From contig CALXVB010000008.1 of assembly GCA_944391855.1 (NCBI GenBank), positions 1 to 52,846 on the forward strand: a DNA stretch of 52,846 nucleotides. Reading direction: 5' to 3'. Within the stretch, counting starts at the first letter, position 1. Each line of letters opens with the position of its first letter. This document shows, in pieces, positions 1 through 6,768 of the stretch. This stretch comes from an uncultured Clostridia bacterium (GTDB taxonomy: Bacteria; Bacillota; Clostridia; TANB77; CAG-508). The notes beneath the pieces are model-generated. The model was not told the origin of the DNA, did no database searches, and worked only from the letters and a program-made list of their open reading frames with translations. A program made the translations under genes and the position numbers.

Positions 1-137
1 ATTTCTCCTAGTCCTTCTTCTACGAACCAGTCGTATGAATCTTTTTGGACCTTGATAAGATTTGGCATTTCGATTGAATCGCCGATTTTTGCAAAAGTTT
101 TACGAGAACATTTCTCGTGTTTAATTTCTTTTACCAA
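1..137 (-). CDS. rpoB: RNA polymerase beta subunit, N-terminal fragment
   Basis: This is the first 45 codons of RpoB, cut by the left window edge. The core RNA polymerase beta subunit forms half of the active-site cleft. The translated start reads roughly VKEIKHEKCSRKTFAKIGD and then IEMPNLIKVQKDSYDWF, which matches the conserved RpoB opening (R-x-F-A-K-I ... PNL-I-x-Q-x-x-S-Y-x-W-F). The start is a TTG at 137, chosen because an AGGGGTGA ribosome binding site lies about 7 bases upstream and no ATG is available. It is not preceded by rplJ-rplL as in most Firmicutes; dprA lies upstream on the same strand, across a 450-base leader that carries its own promoter. Confidence 0.93.
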   Translation of the reverse strand, partial: MVKEIKHEKCSRKTFAKIGDSIEMPNLIKVQKDSYDWFVEEGLGE

Positions 138-325
138 AGAAAATCACCCCTAAAAAAGATTAAGCAGAATAAATATATATACTTTATCAAGAAGGCCCTC
201 TTGTTTACGATATTATGTATACGTTTTTATTGTTTACTGCTCTCTAAACCTTTATTTCCGTAAATAATATTGTAACAATTCCTCTTCTTTCTAAATTTAC
301 ATAACGAATAAAAAACGGCAATAAA

Positions 326-365
326 AAGGCAGGTTGGCATTTTCTTAATTTTGCCAACTAACCTT
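326..365 (-). terminator. Terminator or attenuator hairpin in the rpoB leader
   Basis: On the minus strand AAGG, a 3x3 internal loop and GTTGGCA pair with TGCCAAC and CCTT, followed by TTTTTATT. It lies between the rpoB promoter (491-518) and the rpoB start (137), so it could work as an attenuator for rpoB as well as ending dprA transcription. The rest of 138-589 shows no convincing ORF. Confidence 0.65.
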
Positions 366-490
366 CTTCTGTTTATTTGTTAAAATTTGTTTTTCAAATT
401 TAAATTTTTTATTTTAATCACCCTTAGTGTTTATTTAAGAGTTATTAAAGTTTTACCCAGCCGATCGATAAAACTCCTATGATATATTAT

Positions 491-518
491 TTTATACTAT
501 TTTGCATATGCTTGTCAA
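491..518 (-). promoter_or_regulatory. Sigma-A-type promoter for rpoB
   Basis: Minus-strand TTGACA (518-513), a 16-base spacer and TATAAA (496-491). Transcription would start near 484 and give a leader of about 345 nt before the rpoB start codon, passing through the hairpin at 326-365. Confidence 0.7.
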
Positions 519-589
519 TGCTTTTTGTAATATTTCTGTAATATTTTTTATTCGATTTTTTAATCTTATATTTTCTTTACGTACTATAT

Positions 590-1513
590 TTAGTAATCTA
601 TATTTTTCATGAAATAATTAGTTGTTGGCTGTTGGACATATCCATCGATTTCTAGTATTGTAATTATAGGGATCACCTCTGAAATTGTTTTTGATAATTT
701 CTTTGAAATTTCAATTATGTGAGTAGGCTCATCAGACAATATTTTATATACTTCTAAATATTCATTAGGTAATATCTTAACTTCGTTTCGCTTATTTTTC
801 CCTTGATTTATCATTAATTTATTAACTTTATCTTTATTTTTTTCTGCCTTTTTGGTATTTACTATTTTGTATCCCTCTAATATTTCTTCGGGTTTAGTTA
901 CTAATATTGCGCCATCTTTAATAAGTCTATTTGTCCCAATTCCTTCTGTAGCATAGATTGTGTTTGGAATTGCATAAATACTCTTTCCCTCTTGCTTCGC
1001 ATATTTAGCTGTAATGCTACTACCACTTCTATAATTTGCTTCTACTATAAGTAAAGCATCCGAAAGTCCACTTATTATTCTATTTCTAATTGGAAATTTA
1101 TTTTTATCTGGAACAGTTTCGGGTGGATATTCTGAAATTATGCAACCTCCATTTTGCATAATTTTATAAAATAACCATTCATTTTCTTTTGGATAAATAT
1201 TTTCAAATCCAGAACCAAGTACTGCAATAGTCTTTCCTTTTTTCTCTATTGCGGTATTATGTGCTATTCCATCAATTCCCATTGCTAATCCACTAATAAT
1301 GCAAACTCCATTATCTGCGATTATTCTAGCAAAATCATTTGTCACTATTCTGCCATATTCACTACATTTCCTAGTTCCAACTATTCCCAATGTATTTTTA
1401 CTATTTAATAAATCCACATTACCAAGAACGTAAATCTCACTAGGAGGTGCTTTTATTTTTAATAATCTTTTAGGATATCTTTCGTCATTTATATCTATTT
1501 TTTCTATTTGCAT
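590..1513 (-). CDS. dprA: DNA-processing protein DprA
   Basis: DprA/Smf loads RecA onto incoming single-stranded DNA in natural transformation. The 307-residue protein has the Rossmann-like core: GIVGTRKCSEYG, SGLAMGIDGIAHNTA, IAVLGSGFENIYPKEN, ISEYPP and FPIRNRIISGLSDALLIVEA, then a C-terminal winged-helix-like segment (about residues 245-300). It lacks the N-terminal SAM domain seen in longer homologues and is about the size of the Bacillus protein. The start ATG at 1513 has a TAGGAGA site 8 bases upstream. It follows comM by 36 bases in a yraN-comM-dprA operon, the usual Clostridia arrangement. No other competence gene is visible here, so a general recombination role is as likely as transformation. 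Confidence 0.95.
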   Translation of the reverse strand: MQIEKIDINDERYPKRLLKIKAPPSEIYVLGNVDLLNSKNTLGIVGTRKCSEYGRIVTNDFARIIADNGVCIISGLAMGIDGIAHNTAIEKKGKTIAVLGSGFENIYPKENEWLFYKIMQNGGCIISEYPPETVPDKNKFPIRNRIISGLSDALLIVEANYRSGSSITAKYAKQEGKSIYAIPNTIYATEGIGTNRLIKDGAILVTKPEEILEGYKIVNTKKAEKNKDKVNKLMINQGKNKRNEVKILPNEYLEVYKILSDEPTHIIEISKKLSKTISEVIPIITILEIDGYVQQPTTNYFMKNIDY

Positions 1514-1549
1514 AAATTTTTCTCCTATAAATATTCATACATTTTTTAA

Positions 1550-3084
1550 TTATTTCCAATATTTTCTGTCTAAACTTCTGTATTGTATTGCCTCTGCAAT
1601 GTGGTTTGAATTAATTTTTTCTTTGCCTTCTAAATCTGCAATAGTTCTCGCAACTTTCAATATTCTTCCATATCCTCTAGCACTTAATCTTAAGCGTTCA
1701 AATGCATTTTGAACAATTCTTTTGCACTCTTCATTTAGTTCACAGTATTTTTCTGTAAGACTTGGAGTTAATTCTGAATTGGAAAAAATCCCATATTCTT
1801 TATATCTCTTATTTTGAATTTTTCTTGCTCTGTTTACTCTTTCCTTTATAGTTTCCGAACTTTCTATTTTTTCACTTTTTTCTAATTTTTGATATTTAAT
1901 TGGTGTTACATCAATTTGAATATCTATTCTATCTAGTAATGGCCCACTTATTTTTCCTATATATCGATTTATCATTTGTTGGCTACAAGTACACTTTTTC
2001 TCTAAAGATCCATAAAAGCCACATGGACATGGATTCATGGATACAACAAACATAAAATTACATGGGTAAGTTGAACTTGAATTTACTCTACTTATATTAA
2101 CTACCTTATCTTCTAAAGGTCCTCTCAAAATTTCTAATGTACTTTTATTAAATTCCGGCAACTCATCTAAAAATAATACTCCATAATGTGCTAAGCTTAT
2201 TTCTCCTGGTTTAGGTATTTTGCCTCCTCCTATCAATGAAGTAGCTGTGACAGTATGATGCGGTGCTCTAAATGGTCTTGATAAGATTATATAATCGTCT
2301 TTTGATAGTAAACCGGCAACGCTATGTATCTTTGTAACTTGCAGTGCCTCTTCAAAAGTTAAATCTGGTAATATTGATGGTATTCGTCTTGCTAACATAG
2401 TTTTTCCGTGAGCCTGGAGAACCTATCATTAAAATATTATGTCCCCCGAGCAGCAGCAATTTCTATAGCTCTCTTTACATTTTCTTGTCCTTTTACTTCC
2501 GAGAAGTCAGATAAATATTTAGGTCTTTCATTAATTATTTCTTTAATATTACTCTTTGTTGTTTTTATATCTTTATTACCATTTAAATATTCTACTACTT
2601 CTCTCAAATTTTGTGCGCCAATTACATTTAAACCTTCTACTATTGCTGCTTCTTTAGCATTTTCTGTTGATAAAATAATTCTTTTTATTCCTAATTTTCT
2701 AGCTTCTATGCACATTGGTAAAATTCCATTGACTTTATTTATACTACCATTTAATGATAGTTCTCCAATGAAAACTGTGTCTTCCAAATTTTGCCATTTG
2801 ACATTTTCAAAATCCATTAAAAGGCCTACTGCAATAGGCAAATCGAAAAAAGAACCTTCTTTTTTAGTATTAGCAGGTGCTAAGTTAACTACTATTCTTC
2901 TACTTGGAAAGTCATATTCTGAATTTTTTATAGCTGTTCTTACCCTTTCCTTAGATTCTCTAACACTAGCATCAGGTAGCCCAACTACTTCCCAATTAGG
3001 CATTCCTGCTGACACATCTACTTGAACATCTACAAGAAAGCCTTCTAATCCTTGTAGAGACATACTCTTTACTATTGATAACAT
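1550..3084 (-). CDS. comM: YifB/ComM Mg-chelatase-like AAA+ ATPase, frame broken twice
   Basis: ComM/YifB is a hexameric AAA+ helicase of the Mg-chelatase family that promotes branch migration during recombination of incoming DNA. The N-terminal part (3084 down to 2437) has the LonC-like domain (SAGMPNWEVVGLPD, RESKERVRTAI, FDLPIAVGLL). The C-terminal part (2398 down to 1550) has LDELPEF (Walker B), the Cys-rich NPCPCGFYG insert and LLDRIDI. Between them the frame is broken by two extra bases, G at 2408 and G at 2448 on the plus strand. Removing both restores AAAGGHNILMIGSPGSGKTM, the Walker A region, and a 510-residue protein of normal length. As given, translation stops just before the P-loop. 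A GAGG site precedes the ATG at 3084. This is either a real null allele or a sequencing artefact. Confidence 0.9.
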
Positions 3085-3216
3085 TTTTACCTCTTTTTTG
3101 GAAATTTAGATTTCGAATAAAATCTTTTAGAATTAACATGGAATATATTACCATTTTTTACAGTATCTGTCAATCCCTTTTTTAAATTTATTAGATAATT
3201 TATTAGATAATTATTG

Positions 3217-3570
3217 TTAAATAGCTTGTTTTATATGATTTACTGTATACTTGTTTTTGCTCAAATATACTTCGATTATATCAATTCGCACATATGTATT
3301 TTCTAAATGCTTAGAATATAAATAATATTTTATTGTACTAATTAAGTGTTTCTGTTTAATAAAATTTACGGCATCGGCGGGTCTACCATATTGTGAACTA
3401 CTTCTTGTTTTGACTTCTATAAATACTAATTCGTTCTTGTCTTTCGCCACTATATCTATTTCTCCTTGTCTTGCTATATAATTTCTTTCAACAATTGAAT
3501 ATCCAATGGATTTTAAATACTCTGTTGCTATGTTCTCTCCGTTCTTACCAAGCTCGTGCCTTAGATACAT
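3217..3570 (-). CDS. yraN: YraN family (UPF0102) nuclease-fold protein
   Basis: This 117-residue protein has the conserved YraN layout: LGKNGENIATEYLKSIGY, RNYIARQGEIDIVAKD, ELVFIEVKTRSS and ADAVNFIKQKHL. The E...GEID...EVK pattern is that of the restriction-endonuclease-like fold; the biochemical role is not established. The start ATG at 3570 has a strong AAGGAGG site. It is the first gene of yraN-comM-dprA, behind a strong promoter at 3611-3639. The 132 bases to comM hold no ORF. Confidence 0.92.
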   Translation of the reverse strand: MYLRHELGKNGENIATEYLKSIGYSIVERNYIARQGEIDIVAKDKNELVFIEVKTRSSSQYGRPADAVNFIKQKHLISTIKYYLYSKHLENTYVRIDIIEVYLSKNKYTVNHIKQAI

Positions 3571-3610
3571 TCAAATCCTCCTTATTCTATGCAGTTATCT
3601 TATGTTCATT

Positions 3611-3639
3611 ATTTTATTTCGTTTTCCATATTTTGTCAA
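3611..3639 (-). promoter_or_regulatory. Sigma-A-type promoter for yraN-comM-dprA
   Basis: Minus-strand TTGACA (3639-3634), a 17-base spacer and TAAAAT (3616-3611), about 40 bases upstream of the yraN start. Confidence 0.75.
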
Positions 3640-3850
3640 TCATTGTTCTGCTACATTTGTTGAGATTTATTTTGCATTAAAAGTCTTCCTTTGCAGTAGA
3701 TTAGATTTAATTATATCATTTAGGAGAACAAATATTTTTTGTTGGGACATTTTCTCATTTTATTACTTAAGATATTATCACATTTCTTTCATAATATTGC
3801 TTTATAATATACTTTTACTAATTATTTATATATGATATAATATTATCATT

Positions 3851-4783
3851 ATGGAAGAGATGGAAAGATATAAACACTTAAATAAATATTTAAAAGAAAA
3901 ATTTGGAGAACGTACATTAAAAATTTGCATTGATGGCGGCTTTACTTGTCCTAATAGAGACGGGGTAAAAGGAATTGGAGGCTGTATTTTTTGTAGTGAG
4001 AAGGGATCTGGCGAACATATTAATACTGCAAATAATATTTCAGAACAAGTTAAAAACTATTTTTCCAGCTATAAAGCTAAAAGAGCAAATAAATTTATTG
4101 TATATTTTCAAAATTTCACAAACACATATGATTCTATAGAAAATTTAAAAGTGAAATATGATTCAGCTTTAATAGATGATAGAATCGTTGGAATTTCTAT
4201 TGCTACTAGACCAGACTGTATCAATGAAGACATAGCTAAATTTTTAAAGAGTTATTCAGATAAATATTATGTTTCTGTTGAGCTCGGATTGCAAACAGCT
4301 AATGAAAAAATAGGTAAACTAATTAATAGATGTTATACTAACATAGACTTTACAAATGCTGTTAATCTATTAAACAAATACAGTATTGACATAGTAACCC
4401 ATATAATGATAGGCCTTCCAACAGAGTCAGAACAAGACATAAAAGATACTGTAGATTTTCTAAACCAACATAATATTCAAGGATTAAAAATTCATTCTTG
4501 TTATATTGTTAAAAACACTAAATTAGAAGAATTATATAATTCTAATTTATATACACCATTAGAATTAGACTATTATTTAAATTCTTGTGCATATGTATTA
4601 ACTCATATTAATTCTAATATTATCATACATAGAGTGTCTGGAGATGCGCCAAAAGATTTGCTTGTCGCCCCACAATGGAATCTTCATAAAAAGTGGATTA
4701 TTAATGGTTTAGATAAGCTTTTAAATGAAAGAGATTTGTGGCAAGGAATGCATTACAACATAAAAATAAAACAAGAGTCATAA
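3851..4783 (+). CDS. TIGR01212-type (YhcC-like) radical SAM protein
   Basis: This 310-residue radical SAM enzyme belongs to the YhcC/YtqA type. The N-terminus has FTCPNRDGVKGIGGCIFCSE, with C33, C45 and C48 as the likely 4Fe-4S ligands in the spacing of this subfamily rather than the classic CxxxCxxC. Other conserved blocks are YFQNFTNTY, GISIATRPDCI, VELGLQTAN and THIMIGLPTES. The substrate is unknown for the family. A TATAAT at 3836-3841 would put the transcription start about 3 bases before the ATG at 3851, so the mRNA would be nearly leaderless; the in-frame ATG at 3860, preceded by GGAAGAG, is an alternative start. It stands alone, with a terminator overlapping its stop codon. Confidence 0.9.
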   Translation: MEEMERYKHLNKYLKEKFGERTLKICIDGGFTCPNRDGVKGIGGCIFCSEKGSGEHINTANNISEQVKNYFSSYKAKRANKFIVYFQNFTNTYDSIENLKVKYDSALIDDRIVGISIATRPDCINEDIAKFLKSYSDKYYVSVELGLQTANEKIGKLINRCYTNIDFTNAVNLLNKYSIDIVTHIMIGLPTESEQDIKDTVDFLNQHNIQGLKIHSCYIVKNTKLEELYNSNLYTPLELDYYLNSCAYVLTHINSNIIIHRVSGDAPKDLLVAPQWNLHKKWIINGLDKLLNERDLWQGMHYNIKIKQES

Positions 4784-4840
4784 AAAATAATTTATAAGCA
4801 TATATTATATAATATTATTTTTAAAACTCTTGTTTTTTAT
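4771..4840. terminator. Bidirectional terminator overlapping a stop codon
   Basis: ACAAGAGT plus AAAAATAAT pairs with ATTATTTTT plus ACTCTTGT, followed by TTTTTTATTTT. On the other strand the stem is also followed by a T-rich tract. The left arm lies inside the last codons of the radical SAM gene. It would also stop the small minus-strand ORF at 4853-5005. Confidence 0.8.
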
Positions 4841-4852
4841 TTTGTAATTCTA

Positions 4853-5005
4853 TTATATTTTAATATGATATAGCGGTTTATTATACCCTTGTATCTTATC
4901 TGGATTTTTCTCATAATCAATACAACGTATTGTTACTATATCTTCTTTTATTAGTTCCATGTTCTTCTCACATAATGTTTTTTTACAATAATCACATAAT
5001 TCCAT
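4853..5005 (-). CDS. Small Cys-rich protein, 50 residues
   Basis: A 50-codon ORF begins MELCDYCKKTLCEKNMEL and ends near YNKPLYHIKI. C4, C7 and C12 (CxxC-x4-C) with a later C28 suggest a minimal zinc-ribbon-like metal site. I do not recognise the family. Support comes from a GAAGGA site before the ATG at 5005 and from hairpin terminators on both sides (4771-4840 and 5070-5099), which make it a discrete transcription unit. A TATAAT-like element lies upstream but no clear -35. Confidence 0.55.
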   Translation of the reverse strand: MELCDYCKKTLCEKNMELIKEDIVTIRCIDYEKNPDKIQGYNKPLYHIKI

Positions 5006-5069
5006 ACATTCCTTCTTTTAGATAAACTGTTGTATATAAACTTTATTATATGATACTATTTTTTCACAC

Positions 5070-5099
5070 AAAAAGAGCAGTCATTTAACTGCTCTTTTT
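5070..5099 (-). terminator. Strong hairpin terminator
   Basis: A perfect 12-base stem AAAAAGAGCAGT / ACTGCTCTTTTT with a 6-base loop starts 8 bases beyond the stop codon of the GC-rich gene at 5108-5332. It is symmetric and could act on both strands. Confidence 0.85.
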
Positions 5100-5107
5100 G
5101 CTTAGGA

Positions 5108-5332
5108 TTATCTGTTGCCGCCTGCCTGGCCGGATACACCACTCTTCGGACTGTAGAAGGTATGGTTACCAGCCTTGTCCTTCGAGTTCATCTGATTCAC
5201 CTGAACATCGTGGCTCGTTTTGGTTCCCGAATAGTTGCACCAGGAAACGCCGTCAGAGTCATGACGTCTGGAATCACCAGCAGTCCCATGGTCAGAGACC
5301 ATTCTGCTACCATTGTTGTTGTCCCAAGACAT
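5108..5332 (-). CDS. Small GC-rich hydrophilic protein of unknown function
   Basis: This 74-residue protein starts MSWDNNNGSRMVSDHG and is rich in Gly, Ser, Asp, Asn and Arg/Lys, with one Cys, two Trp, no signal peptide, no membrane segment and no hydrophobic core. I do not recognise it. By eye its DNA is about half G+C against well under a third around it, and it uses codons such as GAC, AAC, GGC and CGG that neighbours avoid. The ATG at 5332 is preferred because AAGGAGTG lies 8 bases upstream; a GTG at 5341 would sit inside that site. It has a textbook promoter (5378-5406) and a perfect terminator (5070-5099), so it is a complete single-gene unit. Recent transfer and selection on the RNA itself are both possible. 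Confidence 0.7.
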   Translation of the reverse strand: MSWDNNNGSRMVSDHGTAGDSRRHDSDGVSWCNYSGTKTSHDVQVNQMNSKDKAGNHTFYSPKSGVSGQAGGNR

Positions 5333-5377
5333 ATGCAACACTCCTTAAAATTAATTCAAGCTACTGCTTGTAGATTT

Positions 5378-5406
5378 ATTTTAGCATTTTTTCATTATTA
5401 TGTCAA
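5378..5406 (-). promoter_or_regulatory. Consensus sigma-A promoter for the GC-rich gene
   Basis: Minus-strand TTGACA (5406-5401), a 17-base spacer and TAAAAT (5383-5378). It lies 46 bases upstream of the ATG at 5332 and just downstream of the tRNA terminator at 5435-5472. Confidence 0.8.
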
Positions 5407-5434
5407 ATTGTGGTAACAAATTTTTCTCTCCTTT

Positions 5435-5472
5435 ACAAAAAAGAGCTAACATTGATGCAAGGCTAACTCTTA
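5435..5472 (-). terminator. Terminator downstream of the tRNA-like gene
   Basis: On the minus strand AAGAGTTAGC pairs with GTTAGCTCTT (two G-U pairs), followed by TTTTTTG. The stem is better as minus-strand RNA than as plus-strand RNA, which ties it to the tRNA-like gene 20 bases upstream. Confidence 0.7.
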
Positions 5473-5492
5473 GGAATTCTTTTATGTTAAAA

Positions 5493-5568
5493 TGGTTGCA
5501 ATGGTCTGACTCGAACTGACATACCTTAGTTTATGAAACTAAGAAGCTACCTTTACTACCCTACCGCA
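5493..5568 (-). tRNA. tRNA-Met(CAT)-like gene, degenerate
   Basis: The sequence is 76 bases with an encoded 3' CCA and fits canonical tRNA numbering without gaps. The anticodon loop TTCATAA (anticodon CAT) sits on a fully paired 5-base stem (TTAGT/ACTAA). G18G19, A21 and the TTCGAGT T-loop are present. However, the D-stem GTAG/GCTT has only one weak (G-U) pair, position 8 is G instead of T, the T-stem has an A-A mismatch, and the acceptor has two G-U pairs and an A-C mismatch. The TGCGG start, GGTAGC, CATAA and GCAACCA end resemble a decayed initiator tRNA. A terminator follows directly, so it may still be transcribed. It is either a tRNA pseudogene or an unusual tRNA. Confidence 0.6.
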
Positions 5569-5570
5569 AT

Positions 5571-5589
5571 AGATTTTACAATAAAATCT
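5571..5589. other. Perfect hairpin just upstream of the tRNA-like gene
   Basis: AGATTTTA-CAA-TAAAATCT forms an 8-base stem two bases upstream of the tRNA-like 5' end on the minus strand. It might mark a processing site or promoter-proximal structure; no function can be shown. Confidence 0.4.
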
Positions 5590-5726
5590 AGTTCTTATTG
5601 TAATAACCTATTCTACTTTAATATGATATATTTTAACGTGCATATTCCCTTGCCCACATATATATTTTGTTTAAAGTCAATAGTTTTTAACCTCTACATT
5701 TATATTTTACCATTTTTATACATTTG

Positions 5727-6086
5727 TCATCCCATCAATCTCTCTTTCCATTCGGTCTCTCTAAATCCAATTAAAATATCCTTTTCTGTAACTAATATCG
5801 GTCTCTTTACAAGCATACCATCGCTTGCAAGGAGTTTTATTTTATCTTCTTCAGACATATCTACTAGTTTGTCCTTTAGATTTAACTCCTTATATTTCAT
5901 CCCGGTTGTATTAAACCACTTCTTTATATCCTTCTTGCTTTGCTTTATCCATTTATTTAATTCTTTCTCTGTTGGGTTATTCTCTATAATATGTCTATCT
6001 GTAAACTCTATATCATTGCTTTCTAACCATTTTTTAGCCTTTTGACATGTTGAACATTTAGGATATTCTATAAATAAATTCTTCAT
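5727..6086 (-). CDS. ArsC/Spx family thioredoxin-fold protein
   Basis: This 119-residue protein has the ArsC/Spx fold. YPKCSTCQKAKKWLE near residues 8-22 carries the CxxC motif, followed by the family blocks KWFNTTGMKY and SDGMLVKRPILV. Members are either RNA polymerase-binding stress regulators (Spx, MgsR) or arsenate-reductase-like oxidoreductases such as YffB and YusI. The short length, CSTC motif and MLVKRPILV segment fit the YusI/YffB-like group better than true Spx. The ATG at 6086 has an AAAGGAGG site. It is monocistronic, with the divergent NUDIX operon on the other side of the intergenic region. Confidence 0.87.
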   Translation of the reverse strand: MKNLFIEYPKCSTCQKAKKWLESNDIEFTDRHIIENNPTEKELNKWIKQSKKDIKKWFNTTGMKYKELNLKDKLVDMSEEDKIKLLASDGMLVKRPILVTEKDILIGFRETEWKERLMG

Positions 6087-6188
6087 ATTTTTCCTCCTTT
6101 ACTTATTATATAATTTATACCATAAAATAAACTATTATACAATTATATTATTAACATTATATTTTTTTACTGATAATATGTTTTTTCC

Positions 6189-6216
6189 TTTACATTTCTA
6201 TATTTTCTTATATAAT
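6189..6216 (+). promoter_or_regulatory. Promoter of the NUDIX-PPase/kinase-GNAT-NUDIX cluster
   Basis: TTTACA (6189-6194), a 16-base spacer and TATAAT (6211-6216), 30 bases before the first NUDIX start. Confidence 0.65.
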
Positions 6217-6246
6217 ATATATAACTTATATAAATAGGAGTAATAT

Positions 6247-6768
6247 ATGGAAAAAAGAGATTTATATGATATAAATAGAAAAACTACTGGAGAAACTATT
6301 TTTAAAGGAGAAAAGATACCTCCTAATAGATATATTATTGTAGTTCTTTCTTTTATTCAAAATTCTAAAGGAGAATTTCTAATTCAAAAGCGAAGTAAAC
6401 AAAAGGACGGAAAGTTCGCTGCAACAGGAGGACATGTAAAAACAGGAGAAACTAGTATTGAAGGTATGATATCTGAAATACGTGAGGAAATTGGACTTAA
6501 TATTACCCCTAATGAATTAGAATTAATTTATTCTGGAAGAGAAGATACTGAAAGAGTATTTTTTGATATATATTACTTAAAGAAAGATTTTGATATTTCT
6601 AATTTAACTTTGCAAAAAGAAGAAGTGGCTTTTGTAGAATGGGACTCTATTAGCAGAATAGAAGAATTAATAGCTAATAATTTATTTTTAGAAAATCATG
6701 TAGAAGAATTTTATAGGATGATTGATATTTTTAAGAAAAGAGGGATTGATATTGAGCACTGCAAATAA
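6247..6768 (+). CDS. NUDIX hydrolase (first of the cluster)
   Basis: This 173-residue protein has a clear NUDIX box GHVKTGETSIEGMISEIREEIGL (about residues 61-83) matching GX5EX7REUXEEXGU. It begins with the strand QNSKGEFLIQKRSKQKDGKFAATGG, typical of NUDIX proteins related to isopentenyl-diphosphate isomerase-like and YfcD-type enzymes. It probably hydrolyses a nucleoside diphosphate linked to another moiety; the substrate cannot be read from sequence. An AGGAG site precedes the ATG. Its last bases overlap the start region of the next gene, suggesting translational coupling. Confidence 0.92.
   Translation: MEKRDLYDINRKTTGETIFKGEKIPPNRYIIVVLSFIQNSKGEFLIQKRSKQKDGKFAATGGHVKTGETSIEGMISEIREEIGLNITPNELELIYSGREDTERVFFDIYYLKKDFDISNLTLQKEEVAFVEWDSISRIEELIANNLFLENHVEEFYRMIDIFKKRGIDIEHCK

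Noticed and set aside
2408..3025. Plus-strand 205-codon open frame opposite comM
   Set aside because: It mirrors the conserved comM N-terminal frame, has no ribosome site and shows no known motif.
5108..5332. GC-rich gene as a bacteriocin or RiPP precursor
   Set aside because: No double-Gly leader, only one Cys, no modifying enzyme or transporter nearby.
5098..5373. Plus-strand 91-codon frame opposite the GC-rich gene
   Set aside because: The promoter, AAGGAGTG site and terminator all fit the minus strand; this frame has none.
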